The translations under genes and the position numbers were made by a program. The notes below the pieces were generated by a model. It was not told where the DNA came from, did not search any database, and saw nothing but the letters and a program-made list of their open reading frames with translations. Of a DNA stretch of 64,000 nt, positions 10,626 through 23,035 are shown in pieces (within the stretch, counting starts at the first letter, position 1; the number at the start of each line of letters is the position of its first letter). Source of the DNA: Rhabditoides inermis (Eukaryota; Nematoda; Chromadorea; Rhabditida; Rhabditidae); the NCBI GenBank assembly GCA_963966185.1, contig CAWZYM010000172.1, positions 1,469,953-1,533,952 of the forward strand, written 5' to 3'.

Positions 10626-11616
10626 ACGTTTTGAGATTAGCATGTCTGGTATGAGTCGCTGTGTCCTCTCGCGTCATTTCTTCCAGTCAGTCTCAGCTGA
10701 TGCCGGCACAGCGAGCGGATAGCCAACAGGGCCACGACACATTCGATCCATCCGCCAACAACTACTCGACATGAACACTCTCGGTCCGTTCCCTCTCTTC
10801 CCTCTCTCTAATCCATCTTTCATTTCAGTCACTCTCTCGGCTCTCTTTGCTGTTGCTTTCTCTTGCACAGCTCTCGTTCCTTTCAAGACCACTGCTCTCT
10901 CCATTATCACCGATGACGTCATCGCCGAGAATCTCACCACTTCCTATCCTCACATCAACTCCGTCACCAAGAGTCACAAGAGTGAGAATATCCTTCGCTT
11001 TATCGACTATCGATTGATTAAGGGCCGACCAAGTACTCGAGCTCTTCTTATCAATGCGCCGTCGCCTCTCATTGTCCCAGTGACAGAAAGTGAGGATATC
11101 GATTGATATCGATTGTTTATCGATTGATTGCAGTGTCTCGTGTGTCGTTCGTGAGTATGTCTGACCGTCTTTGTCCCGCCATCTTCGATTCCACTGTGAA
11201 GAATGCTGCTTTACCTGTTTCTACGGATAACGTCTCTCTTTCTCGTGAACATGGCAGTGAGTACTGTAGATTACAGTACTCTTTACTACTACCGTATTCA
11301 GAGAGGGGCGAAGCGTCGTCTCATTGGCCGAGAGCAGCTGACGAAGCAGAGGAAGCGTTAAGCGTATGACGTCACTCGCCCATGAGATCGCCCGTCACAT
11401 GTGGGTTACGGTAGATACAGTATCCTTTATAACTGCTGTTTCAGGAACCGTTTGATCATTGTTTTTCTACTGGAGTTTGCCCTTGTCTATGGAGTGGGCT
11501 CTATTGTCGAAAAGATCTACCCGAATCTCACTGGCTCCGCCCACATATGCCCCGCCCCTTTGGAGGATGTTAGTGTTCATCAAGTTCATCAAGTTCGGCT
11601 GTTTTAGGTTTCGAGT
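10626..11616 (+). repeat. Terminal promoter-like module, copy B
   Basis: Homologous to 1-861 and to 43380-44430. Shared motifs: TGACGTCA near 10913 and 11367, an ATCGAT cluster near 11097-11130, inverted CCAAT near 11320 and GC boxes near 11535. It lies between the purine tract of unit 1 and the protease pseudogene of unit 2. The frame 10771-11106 is the best kept (PSPLIVPVTESED) but is unrecognised. Confidence 0.7.
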
Positions 11617-12480
11617 ATGATCCCCATCTTCGGTGGAGCGAAGACTGGGAATCCGGAATTAATGGTATGTTTGAAGAGTGAAGTGAATGGAGGAGAGAGT
11701 GAGAGCTTTATCAATAATAGTCACATATCATATCATAGATGTCGTCGATTGATCTGGAGAAAATTGAACACATTCTTCGCGATGTGTTCAAATCCCCGCA
11801 TTGGCAACATTACAACAACAGAAAGCGAATGACTTGTATTTGCTTTTTGGGGGGATTCTTCTAACGTTAGTTTAGAGTGCATGTGAGGTGAAAATATCTT
11901 TATTTTCAGATTTTTTGGAAATAAGAAATCTAAGAAGGTCGTTATATTCGATAGCCAAATTCGCCCTGTAGAAGATTACTCGGTGAGAAGCCAATACTGA
12001 ATACTAATGATATAAATCTTTAAGAAAAATATCTACTTGGATGAGTTTCAAATGAAATTGCAACACATACAAGAAAAGATTGTGTTTCATTTGGAAAACG
12101 AATTCGAACAACAGAATGATGGAGATAGCTGCGGTTGGAGGGTGGCCGCGGCTGCAGTACTTCTCGCCAGTAAGAAAGACCCCGTCAAGTAAGCTTACGT
12201 CATATTACGTAATATAAACATACTATTTTAGATACTCCTTCGATTCCACCAAGGTTAGAGATGTTTTGAGAAAGATGATCGATAAGAACGGCGAAGGAGG
12301 GCTCAAGTACTGGACAAAGAAACTGCTCGGGTTAGACTGTTATCATTGTTTTGAAATTACACTTTGTTTTCAAGCGCCATGACAACACGCAAGAACAAAT
12401 CCGAACATGTTCCATTGCTAAACGTCACTGAAATATATGAAGAAATAATGATCCATTGTGTCATGATAACAACTCATTTT
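11617..12480 (+). pseudogene. Ulp1-type protease-like gene, copy B, His lost
   Basis: Has exons 1-6 (exon 1 11617-11664, exon 2 from 11739). In exon 2 about 20 nt covering the catalytic His segment are missing: a short G run joins directly to the exon end, and the frame meets TAA before the donor. The Cys exon is intact (DGDSCGW). The 3' part is the short form ending in EEIMIHCVMITTHF then TAA, with AATAAA at about 12481. Probably a non-functional copy. Confidence 0.6.
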
Positions 12481-14567
12481 TAATAAACCTTTTAAACGAA
12501 ACTGTGTCTAGTCCTGATTGCAAAGTGTGGAATTGTCGCATGATGCATCGGCCGATCAGAAACAACCCGCCCACTGAACGCTGCTAATCTTGCAACAAAC
12601 TCAGTCCAAGCCTCCCACTCGAACCACCGTCCACACAAGCGTCTTCTATTTATTTTTTCCGTTTTCTATTGTTTTTTTGGTGTCGTGATGTCGTGGTGTC
12701 TGGTGTCCTTTCCTAATTACCGTTTTTTGACACTAACAAGTCGACGGTGTCGCCAACTCAAGGTCGTTTATTACCTAATCGGGCTCCTCTTCCTATTCCT
12801 ATTTCTATGGCGTATACCCATTGAACCACCAGCCTTCTCACCTTATCACGGAAGAAGACACGAACAGTCTCCAAAGAAGCGGGGAATATGTGGGCGGGGC
12901 CAGTGGGATTCGGGTAGATCTTGTCGACAATAGTAGTAGTATTACGCAACCACTGTAGCAATACGCCTGTTTATCACAGTATATACAAAACTAAATGAAT
13001 ACTCAATATTTTATTACATTGAAGACATTGCTCGGTGAGTTGTAGTTGTAGAACATGTGTCCGCGTGGCTGGAGCAGCTGGCAGGTGGGAGGGCGCGTCA
13101 TATCACCCACAGTACCTGTAACGAATAGGTTTCAAACCAGACAACTACATTAACAACAGTGATGTGAAGTACAACCCAAGTTATATATGTTGGTGAACAA
13201 TCGAAAAATTTGAGAGCACGTTCAAATCAGAGACATACCTTGGTGTAAAGACGAGCAAGAGGAGGTAGTTCATGGTGGCAAGGCATCGGTGGCGCGGAGT
13301 TCGGCAAGGAAGATTCCTGCTAATAACTTTGCGGCGAAACTTGATGACACACATTTACGATTTTATGAAAAAAAAGACAACAACAATACAATTTGGGAAC
13401 ACACCTGAACTGGCAGCCGTCCGTCCGTGTGAGCGAGTCGGCGTCGTTCCGTTTGTGGAACAGCGACCGGCCGAGCAGAATAACTATGAATAAATAATTA
13501 ATATGCTTATCAGTTAGCAAACATTTACAAACCAACGAAATGAACGAAATCCGAGGCGCGACAGTCATTTCGAAAAGTGTTTTCAATGCGCGTTTGCGAA
13601 AACTTCAATGCAACTCACGCGAACATCGTATAAAACACTAATATGTGATAAAGAACAGACAATGGAAACAAACATTTCTCATACATACAAACGAACAGAC
13701 AGGGAAACAACAAAACAGCTAATCAGCATGAAAACAGCTGATTTTGCACCGTCCATTCAGAATGAGTCACTATCGTATCCAACTTCGCGGTCGGAAACCA
13801 AAAGAATGGGTGGGGTAAGCCAATTGTGTCAGATATTGCACAAATTAGTTACACTAAACACTGCACAACGTAACACGAGTAGCATATAGGGACTTTTCAG
13901 ACTATAGTCGTACACAATTTTTGGAAATTCAAACTATCACCAAGACGGTGTTCATAGCGAATTATGTTCAGATATCTGATAAGAGTGAGTATATGTAAGA
14001 AACTTATGGAAACAAATATGACATATGACATATGTCAAAACACGACCGTAATAGTCGTGGCGCTTTTGGAATCGCTAATTTCAACTTAGCGATTCCAAAA
14101 TCGCCTAATCGCCGGGTGTGGCGATTTCTTGGCGATTCGCCGGCGATTAGTATGCCACCTCAATGGCGATTTTGAAGCGATTTAAGAATCGCTGGCGATT
14201 TCAGAAAAATCGATACGTATGCTTCACTAAAGCGATTCGCTGACGATTCGGCGATTGCGATAAGTCTGCCGAGGCCCAAACGACCCGCGCATCCAGGGAG
14301 TAGCCGGGGAGAGACGATCGATCGAGTCCTGAACAAGAGTGTGTGAGTGCAATCAGACAATCAGTATCGCTCTCATTCCATGGCGACCTCTCCTCTCTTG
14401 ACTCCGCCCCCCGTCGGCTCCCGACGCAGTCGCCTCCCTGGCCAGGCAGCCCAGTCCAAGATTCCATGTGCTCGCCCATCAGTCGACCGACTGCCACGTC
14501 GTCTCCTCGCTGCAACATAGTAAGCATTCTCTTTCGAAAAGTACGTAAGTAAAAAGAAGAGGTTTGT

Positions 14568-14814
14568 CTGGATCTGATTCAACAAAAGCACATGCATGAA
14601 ATCTTTTTGCAGCTGACTAAAATATCAAAACAAACCTGCTCTTTCGAATCACTCTGAAAATGTGTTTTTAAACTTTAAAAAATATATAATGTAATTATCA
14701 TAATGCATACTATTTATGGTCTATTTTTATATATTCGAAAGAGCAGGTTTGTTTTGATATTTTAGTCAGCTGCAAAAAGATTTCATGCATGTGCTTTTGT
14801 TGAATCAGATCCAG
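14568..14814. repeat. Perfect fold-back element, 82-nt arms (copy 2)
   Basis: Same structure as 6624-6870, arms 14568-14649 and 14733-14814. It is carried by the tandem duplication rather than by a separate insertion. Confidence 0.9.
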
Positions 14815-16432
14815 AATTTTTTTTTCACATTGATGAATTACGAAAATAAAACATTCATATTACAAACTCACTAGTCAGAATGTCATGATTGAAAATACAA
14901 ATAACTTATACAACACTACTACATCTACATAGTAATATTCACTAAAAATATAAAAGAGTTGTTATTATAAAATTATAAAATAGTTTCTGTGATTCCCGCT
15001 TTTTTGAAACTGATAGATCATGTGTTGCCGAACAATGTTGTGTCATATACGAATGTATCTAAATTAGAAACCTTCGAAATAGCTTGGTCGAATCGCTCAC
15101 GCGTCTGCCGGTTGCTCATTGACGCGCGCTACACACGTTACAAATTTCTATTTTCTTCCCTTCATCTTCTAAGCAGTTCCATTATCTAGCAAGTTACTAG
15201 CTAGTCGAAATGAAATTCCACTACGAGTAAACTAGCGACTAGCCATTCTTCACTAGTTATCATGTAATATCGCGAGTGCATGTACCGTTAAAGTTTGTTT
15301 ACCAGCAGTTTCAAGTTATACAACCGTTGACCTAGCCAATAAGAGGACTGACCTAAGGCTCTCGAGTACAAATCGCTAGCTGCTTACAAGGGGTCCATCA
15401 ATTGATGCAATGAATTTGGATCAGATGACGTCACAGACTTCTGACTAGAGGCTCACGAAAGTTGTGAGGGTGGTCGTCACTCCACCGTGACTAGCGGTAC
15501 ATCATTGGCCGCCGAGATGATTGAACTCGGGACCTTCCGCATGATAGCTGCGCGCACATCCACTGCGCTAGCCACCCCATATTCTCAAAGAAGTTTCATC
15601 ATGATGTGGAATAGCTTAAGTGGTAGGGTGAGGGCGTACTGGTGGTAGGGTGAGGGCGTAGTGGTAGGGTGAGGGCGTACTAACCAGGCGCGTTCGATCT
15701 TCATATCTGCCAGTTTGTTTTGCAAATGTTTTGCGATGTTTGCAAAATTCGAATGTTGCTTTTGGAATCATTTATGTATGCACACACGTATCATATAAAA
15801 CAGACTTCATTAGATTCTGAGCCACTGAAACCTCGGTCATGAATTGTAATTGCAGAACCGAGTGCGTTAAACTGATCTTCCTTATTATATTATGTTAATG
15901 GTAGTATTACTGTTAGAATTGAGAAGTTGTGGCACAGAGATCAAAGCAGCCTCACCCGCACTGCTCTGCTCCTCCGCTATTCGCACGTTCTTTAACTGCC
16001 GAGCTCTCTCACTCGCCCTCTTCTCACCGATCGATCCATTTGATTTCAGGCCGGCTGCCCATGTTCTGACTCGCACGAGAAAGAGAGAGCGCGCAAGTGA
16101 GAGAATCAGACGGTCAGAAAGAGAAAGAGAGTGGCTGATCAAAAAGCGGGGCATGCTCGGCTGGAAGAAGAGAGAGAGCGCGCAGAGAGCGTACGCAAGT
16201 GAGAGAATCAGAGGTCAGAGAGAGAAGAGAGTGGCTGATCGAAAAGCGGGGCATGCTCGGCTGGAAGAAGAGAGAGCGCGCAGAGAGCGTACGCTCGTGA
16301 GAGAGCCAAGAGGCCGGGATGTGAGAGTGGCTGAACGAAAGGCGGGGCATGAGCGTTCGGCCAATCAGATTGCACAGTCAGTGGGCCGAACGACCAATGA
16401 GCGCAGAGTGCAGTGGGCGGGGCTTACGTGAT

Positions 16433-16474
<42 letters not shown>

Positions 16475-16724
16475 AAACACGTTTAGTGGCAGAATGAGCG
16501 AAAAGATTGTTTTGGATATTTTGGATGCCGCAACCGATATTTATTTCTTGTAGCATACTCATAAGTCTTGTCAAATGATATTCTAACAAAAAAAACACAT
16601 ACTATGGAGTATATCGTATTGGGATAGAGGAAATTAAGTATGCCTTGGGGGTGACGCGCTGCGCGCGTCAAAGATCAAGACAAATGGGCGGCGCTGCGAG
16701 CCGCCCTTAATTTCCCGCACTAAT

Positions 16725-17660
16725 ATGATACTAAAACAGTTCCAGGTCACATACGACCCGTCTAGCGCGAATACCACTGTTGATACCAACTCAAGTGCTG
16801 CTAAGCGAGAGGCGCCTCACAAGGGAGCCAGCAAGGAACCAGATGACAAGCACGTCTACCTGATGAGCAAGTACAAGCAGGTGGAACCGATATGTAAAGT
16901 TCGCAAACCAATGGATTTCTTAGATATTGGAGCTCTTCAAGGTATGTCTTTCGTGCCACATGTCTAACGACGTTTCTATATACGTGACCGAGTCCGGAGC
17001 TGCCGTAATGGTACGTTACACAAGAGTAAATACAAAACCACCAACATTACGTTTCGTTCAGATAACACAGAAATGCAATTCGTGCTCTGGTGTTTACCAT
17101 TAGCACAACGGTGCTCGTCAAGACAAGAGCGAAGGGGAGCAAGAAGAAGTTGCGCCGCATCAACCTCGTTCTTGCCGCCGCAGGAGAGCTGTCCGCACTC
17201 GGACACAAGGTCAGCTTCGCGAGCACACTACACTACTCTATCCTTATTCTACTGCCAGAACACAAGCGCCGCCCGACGCTGCTCCGCACCTCAAGCTCGA
17301 CTCGCCCGCATACACGTGGCTGAAGAAGCTCGTGCTTGCACCAAAGCTAATGCAGGTCAGTAATACATAAGACATATCGGAATATCACATCAGCATAGTC
17401 CATATTTCGTTTAAAACCTGAAGTTCATCTCCCCGCATTTTTCCACTTCCGCCACCGAGTCGTTCAACTGGGTCGCGTCTCGTATCTAATGCAGGAAGGA
17501 GTTTCACTAGTGAACATAAAGCAATTGAATCTGCTAGCCCACCTTGTATCCGTTTAGTGGGGCGATGGCGTATGAGATTCGCGGGAATCTGGCAGAACTT
17601 CACTTCAACGCCACGCGATCCGCAAACCGACCAGTCATCGGCAAACGAAAATACTGGAAT
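16725..17660 (+). pseudogene. Transposase-like spliced gene, C-terminal part, copy T2
   Basis: As copy T1, but the first exon keeps 36 extra nucleotides in frame (KYKQVEPICKVR region) that T1 and T3 both lack, so T2 is nearer the ancestral form. The donor before the last exon is changed (GTGAAC instead of GTGAGT). The ISPHFSTSATESFN and LAELHFN motifs are kept. Truncated at both ends in the same way as T1. Confidence 0.45.
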
Positions 17661-18199
17661 AAGGTATAAATGATACATCGAATTGTTGATTGTGCGAAGA
17701 AAAGTTAGTCTGTACTTTCACAATGTTATAGTATAACATTGTGAACTCATAACATATGATCTGTGTGATTTTCTTGAAGCTAATTGTATACCTTAAATAT
17801 TTATTAGATAATGATCTTACAGGGTATGGGTCATTTTCTTCGAGCTATGTAGGAATTTCTTCCTGTGCATCGACATCAACGACGACTTGGAGGAAGAGAG
17901 TGGGAAAGGGAAAAGGGGGCAGGGAGGGAGAGAGGGGGAGAGGAGGGAGGAGAGGAGGGAGACAGAAGGAAATAGGAAAAGAGGGAAAGAGAGAGATTGA
18001 GTGAGAGAGAGGGAGGAAGAGAGGGGAAGAGGGGAGAGGAGGGAGAGAGGAAGATAGGGGAAGAGAAAAAGGAGGGGAGGGAGAGAGGGAGAAATAGAGA
18101 GAGGGGGAGAGAAGAAGAACATAGAGATTGATTCCCTTTCATTTTCAATTTGAATCCTCTAATGATCCGTGCCTTTGCGTGTACTCTGAGTGTCACGTT

Positions 18200-18980
18200 T
18201 TGAGATTAGCATGTCTGGTATGAGTCGCTGTGTCCTCTCGCGTCATTTCTTCCAGTCAGTCTCAGCTGATGCCGGCACAGCGAGCGGATAGCCAACAGGG
18301 CCACGACACATTCGATCCATCCGCCAACAACTACTCGACATGAACACTCTCGGTTAGTTCCTTCTCTCCCCCTCTCTCTAATCCGTCTTTTATTTCAGTC
18401 ACTCTCTCGGCTCTCTTTGCTGTCGCTTTCTCTTGCACAGCTCTCGTTCCTTTCAAGACCACTGCTCTCTCCATTATCACCGATGACGTCATCACCGAGA
18501 ATCTCCCAAGTACTCGGCTCTTCTTATCAATGCGCCGTCGCCTCTCATTGTCCCAGTGACAGAAAGTGAGGATATCGATTGATATTGATTGTTTATCGAT
18601 TGATTGCAGTGTCTCGTGTGTCGTTCGTGTGTATGTCTGACCGTCTTTGCCCTGCCATCTTCGATTCCACTGTGGAGACTGCTGTTTTCCCTGTTTCTAC
18701 GGCTAACGTCTCTCTTCCTCGTGAACATGGCAGTGAGTACTGTAGATTACAGTACTCTTTACAACTACCGTATTCAGAAAGGGGCGAAGCGTCGTCTCAT
18801 TTGCCGAGAGCAGCTGACGAAGCAGAGGGAGCGTTAAGCGTATGACGTCACTCGCCCATGAGATCGCACGTCACATGTGGGTTACGGTAGATACAGTATC
18901 CTTTATAACTGCTGTTTTAGGAACCGTTTGATCATTGTTTTTCTACTGGAGTTTGCCCTTGTCTATGGAGTAGGCTCTAT
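18200..18980 (+). repeat. Terminal promoter-like module, copy C (left part)
   Basis: Homologous to copies A, B and D but lacking about 90 nt near 18506. It is cut by the LINE at 18981; the module resumes at about 22054. Together with the inverted copy at 23421-23932 it makes a pair of long inverted repeats around protease copy C. Confidence 0.7.
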
Positions 18981-21900
18981 AATAATAATAATAATAATTA
19001 TTTATCCATAAAACAGTCAGGCACTGAATGAGGATAGTGGGGATGGTTTGGTCAATCGATGTGTCGAGCAATCCAAGTCCACACACCGCAAGGCGAGACT
19101 GCAGCGCGCCCCTCAGAGGCACAAAGTGCTTGTGTGAGACACGCGCTCCCGGTAGGAAGCAGGCTGAAAGATGAGAGCAGGAAAAGCCTGCTACGAGACA
19201 CTACAGTCAATGATAGTACTCACGCGATATACTAAAGCCTAGTGGGGTCGTCTAGTGGGTGAAGCAAAAGGAATCTATTGAGGGATAACTTAAATTCTTT
19301 CTTACTGTATAAACAAACGGTAGAACGGTCCAGCTTATTCCAATAGTTTACTACTCGGGAGGAAACAAAAGTTGGCTCAGAGCCAGAGGCAGTATAGGTT
19401 ATTTTAAGTCCATTAGAACGTAGTGATGCAGCTCGTGAATCTCGGGGAACTAGTGTGAAAGGCATGTGCTGCGTATTCATATAACCATACAGGTAACGGT
19501 GTACTATACGCAGATCCGTTTTGATTCGTCTGAACCACAATGTTTCGAGAGATAGTTCAGATAAACGGTGGGGATATGACATTTTTGGCAATAATATTTT
19601 GGTGAATGCTCTCTGAACTTTATCTAGATCATTAATACAACCCTTACTCATGTGACACAAAATTTCAGATCCATACTCTAAAGTTGGTCGTATTGAAGTT
19701 TTGTAAAAATTCAAAAACAGTTCATTGTTTTTAGTGAACGTACGTTTCAGTGTGTTTATTCGAGCATTTGCTTTCTGAATGACCACCGAAAGGTGTTTAG
19801 ATGGATCAAGAGTCGGGGTCATCCAGATACCAAGGTCGCGCACCACCTCCACGTTTGACAAAGTCACATTATCACATTTATATGTTAACCTTGGATTTTT
19901 CTTGCCATAATTCAAAACTTCACATTTACTGACTGACAGCTTTAACTGCCGGTCTGCAAGAAAGTTTCGTGTACTGTTCAGATCATGATTTAGTTTTTCA
20001 TGGAAATCGGGAGTGTCATGACTGATATATAGCTTCATGTCGTCAGCATATGTTATATGCTTACTGTATTTGATTGCGTTTCTGTCAAGGTCGTTGATGT
20101 ATAATAGGAATAAGAGTGGTCCAAGAACCGACCCTTGTGGTACACCGCTTAGTACTGGCAGCCAGTGTGAATGGCATGATCCGATACGTACGGACTGCGA
20201 CCTATCACTCAGATAGCAATTTAGCCATTGCAGCACATCTCGGTTCAGACCATAGCGTTCACAAAGTATGAGAAGTCGGCGATGACAAACCGTGTCGAAT
20301 GCTTTGCTTACGTCTAGATAAATACAATCAACGTTTATTTTACTAGCTAATTTAGAAGATACATATCCGACAAATTCAAGCATATTTGTTGTACAGCTTC
20401 TCCCGTTTAGGAATCCATGCTGCGCGGGTGATATCAAATTTTGTCTCCAGAGATATTTACGCATTTCATAGACAATGATTCGTTCCAAAACGCGACATGT
20501 ACAGCAAGTTAGTGATATAGGTCGGTAGTTCGAGCAATTCGAGTGATCCCCTTTCTTAAAAACCGGAACTACAGTGCTCTTCTTCCATATATCAGGCACA
20601 ATACCAGATCTCACACTTTCACTGAATATCAAAGAGAGAGGTAAAGCAAGAACCACAGCAAGTGATTGTAGTAGAATAGAGGGGATATCATCAGGTCCAC
20701 AACTCAGTTTGCGCTTAGATCGTTTTAGGTACTCGTAAACAATATGAGGAGAAACATCTATGTTTTGCATTGGAGTGAGAGGAGTGTTGATTTGAGGATC
20801 GAAAGGGGCTTGATCATCGACTGTGAATACGGTAGCAAAATATTCATTAAAAAGAGTGGCTCTTTCTCCATCATCCTCCACAACTCGACCGGAGGAGTCA
20901 ACCAGGGATGGAATCGGTTGAGGAGGCGCCATCTTGTTCTTTACGTACTGCCAATATTGTACTGAGTTTTTGGACCTCAAGATATCCCTCTCCCTATTAC
21001 CAATACACATAGCTAGACTCTCTCTATACTCTCGAAGAAGAGACTTGTATCTGTTCTGATCATCCTGTGTGCCAGTACGTTTTTGCTTGATGTAAGCACG
21101 TCTAACCCTCTGTTTCAGTCTACTTAGCCATTCCGGAAACTCGCATTGTTGTCTAGTAATCCTTGGTACTCTGAGGGAAACACTCGAATTAACTTTATCG
21201 CAGAACTTGCTGTACATTTCGTTGATGTCGCAATTATGAAACAATGAAAACCAGTTGACGGTACTCAAGTCTGATTCCATCGCAGCATAGTCAGCTTTCC
21301 GGAAGTCACGAGCGATAGTGGGTGAGCGTCGCGCAGGCAAATCAAAACAACGGAAGTCCGCTTCCACCATGAGATGGTCGCTAAATGCAATTCCGGGACG
21401 CAAATTCGAGAGAAGCTGTTTGTCATCTGTCAAAATAAGGTCTAGTGTGTTTTGATGACGAGTTGGGAAATTTACGAGTTGGAATAAACCGAGAGTGCTG
21501 CATAAAGTCAGGAAGTTTCGGGAGTGACTTGTCATAGCGTGGAGGGTTTGCCAATTCACGTCAGGATAATTGAGATCTCCCCCTATTAGGAGGGAACCGC
21601 AAATTGTGAGAGAACCCACAAATCTTTCGAATGACGCAACAAAGTCGGGGTCGGACCCAGGTGGCCGATACACGCCTATGATGGTCATATCTTTTGCGCT
21701 GTACCCGATGGTGACACAGACCGCATCGAAAGAGCGGCACGAGTACTGCTTCACTAGTTTACTTCGAAATAAATTTGGGACCGATATTAAAACACCTCCA
21801 CCACCCTTATGTGAACGAGAAACCGAGTAGGAAGTTCTATTAGAAAAAGCTGGAACCGAATCTTTGGGGTCAAGCCAAGTCTCAGTGATTATAGATACTT

Positions 21901-22053
21901 GGTGGGGATTGATAGAAAAGTGGTGCGAAAAAGATAGCATTGATTGATTATTGAGAGAACGAGTATTACTTATTGAGATGCTTAGTTCATCGCGAGAGAT
22001 ACTATTCATTGACTGGTTATCACCGCATCAGTCTTCCCCACCCCCACACCTCC
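18981..22053 (-). mobile_element. Near full-length non-LTR retrotransposon (LINE) in module C
   Basis: Inserted within the terminal module: GGCTCTAT before and TGTCGAAAAG after are contiguous in copies A, B and D. The minus-strand 3' end is a (TAA)-type repeat tail (18981-19000). The 5' end lies about 45 nt upstream of the ORF start. Length about 3.07 kb. Target duplication is at most a couple of bases. Confidence 0.85.
19232..22009 (-). CDS. LINE polyprotein: endonuclease + reverse transcriptase (925 aa)
   Basis: A single uninterrupted frame. The N-terminal part is an APE-type endonuclease: TETWLDP, GVYRPPGS, GGDLNYPDVNW and a terminal SDHLMVEADF. The reverse transcriptase follows with VVPVFKKGD, NYRPISLT, AFDTVCHRRLL, GVPQGSVLGPLLFLLYIND and the catalytic YADDMKLY. 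The C-terminal thumb/connection region runs on to the end (YGSEIL, FTKILLPKMSYPHRL). No ORF1 is visible on the plus or minus side within the insert. The intact frame and clean insertion suggest recent activity. Clade (Jockey/CR1-like group) is not resolved. Confidence 0.93.
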   Translation of the reverse strand: MNSISRDELSISISNTRSLNNQSMLSFSHHFSINPHQVSIITETWLDPKDSVPAFSNRTSYSVSRSHKGGGGVLISVPNLFRSKLVKQYSCRSFDAVCVTIGYSAKDMTIIGVYRPPGSDPDFVASFERFVGSLTICGSLLIGGDLNYPDVNWQTLHAMTSHSRNFLTLCSTLGLFQLVNFPTRHQNTLDLILTDDKQLLSNLRPGIAFSDHLMVEADFRCFDLPARRSPTIARDFRKADYAAMESDLSTVNWFSLFHNCDINEMYSKFCDKVNSSVSLRVPRITRQQCEFPEWLSRLKQRVRRAYIKQKRTGTQDDQNRYKSLLREYRESLAMCIGNRERDILRSKNSVQYWQYVKNKMAPPQPIPSLVDSSGRVVEDDGERATLFNEYFATVFTVDDQAPFDPQINTPLTPMQNIDVSPHIVYEYLKRSKRKLSCGPDDIPSILLQSLAVVLALPLSLIFSESVRSGIVPDIWKKSTVVPVFKKGDHSNCSNYRPISLTCCTCRVLERIIVYEMRKYLWRQNLISPAQHGFLNGRSCTTNMLEFVGYVSSKLASKINVDCIYLDVSKAFDTVCHRRLLILCERYGLNRDVLQWLNCYLSDRSQSVRIGSCHSHWLPVLSGVPQGSVLGPLLFLLYINDLDRNAIKYSKHITYADDMKLYISHDTPDFHEKLNHDLNSTRNFLADRQLKLSVSKCEVLNYGKKNPRLTYKCDNVTLSNVEVVRDLGIWMTPTLDPSKHLSVVIQKANARINTLKRTFTKNNELFLNFYKTSIRPTLEYGSEILCHMSKGCINDLDKVQRAFTKILLPKMSYPHRLSELSLETLWFRRIKTDLRIVHRYLYGYMNTQHMPFTLVPRDSRAASLRSNGLKITYTASGSEPTFVSSRVVNYWNKLDRSTVCLYSKKEFKLSLNRFLLLHPLDDPTRL

Positions 22054-22168
22054 TTTTGTCGAAAAGATCTACCCGAATCTCACTGGCTCCGCCCACATAT
22101 GCCCCGCCCCTTTGGAGCATGTTAGTGTTCATCAAGTTCATCAAGTTCGGCTGTTTTAGGTTTCGAGT

Positions 22169-23035
22169 ATGATCCCCATCTTCGGTGGAGCGAAGACTGG
22201 GAACCCGGAATTAATGGTATGTTTGAAGAGTGAAGTAAATGGAGGAGAGAGTGAGAGCTTTATCAATAATAGTCACATATCATATCATAGATGTCGTCGA
22301 TTGACCTGGAGAAAATTGAACACATTCTTCGCGATGTGTTGAAATCATCTCATTGGCAACATTCCAACAACAGAAAGCGAATGACTTGTATTTGCTTTTT
22401 TGGGGGGGATTCTTCTAACGTTAGTTTAGAGTGCATGTGAGGTGAAAATATCTTTATTTTCAGATTTTTTGGAAATAAAAAATGTAAGAAGGTCGTTATA
22501 CTCGATAGCCAAATTCGCCCTGTAGAAGATTACTCGGTGAGAAGCCAATTCTGAATACTAAATAATATAAATCTTTAAGAAAAATATCTACTTGGATGAG
22601 TTTCAAATCAAATTGCAACACATACAAGAAAAGATTGTGTTTCATTTGGAAAACGAATTCGAACAACAGAATGATGGAGATAGCTGCGGTTGGAGGGTGG
22701 CCGCGGCTGCAGTACTTCTCGCCAGTAAGAAAGACCCCGTCAAGTAAGCTTACGTCATATTACGTAATATAAACATACTATTTAAGATGCTCCTTCGATT
22801 CCACCAAGGTTAGAGATGTTTTGAGAAAGATGATCGATAAGAACAGCGAAGGAGGGCTCAAGTATTGGACAAAGAAACTGCTCGGGTTAGACTGTTATCG
22901 TTGTTTTGAAAATATACTCTGTTTTTAAGCGCCATGACAACACGCAAAAACAAATCGGAACTTATTCCATTGCTAAACGTCACTGAAAGAATTGAAGAAA
23001 TAATGATCCATTGTGTCATGAAAACAACTCATTTT
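22169..23035 (+). pseudogene. Ulp1-type protease-like gene, copy C, His lost
   Basis: Exon 1 starts at 22169 (MIPIFGGAKTG). Exon 2 shows the same deletion of the His segment as copy B, with an even longer G run (22396-22409). The Cys exon is kept (DGDSCGW). The short-form 3' end is present with AATAAA near 23037. It lies between module C, split by the LINE, and the inverted module at 23.4-23.9 kb. Confidence 0.58.

Larger units (their letters stand above)
12440..18200 (+). repeat. Tandem-duplicated block, copy 2
   Basis: Near-identical to 4500-10620. It includes the possible minus gene (13004-13586), the GCGATT cluster (14063-14270), the SINE head, minisatellites and the T2 gene. Differences: an AT-rich 9-nt deletion near 14920, a longer CGT run, a 12-codon segment present in T2 and absent from T1, and a much shorter purine tract. 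High identity implies a recent duplication or recurrent gene conversion. Confidence 0.9.

Noticed and set aside
9858..10627. ORFs of 195-236 codons on both strands
   Set aside because: They are translations of the purine-only tract (S/L/P or G/R/E repeats) with no splice, start or domain support. The same applies at 42692-43444 and 36626-37389.
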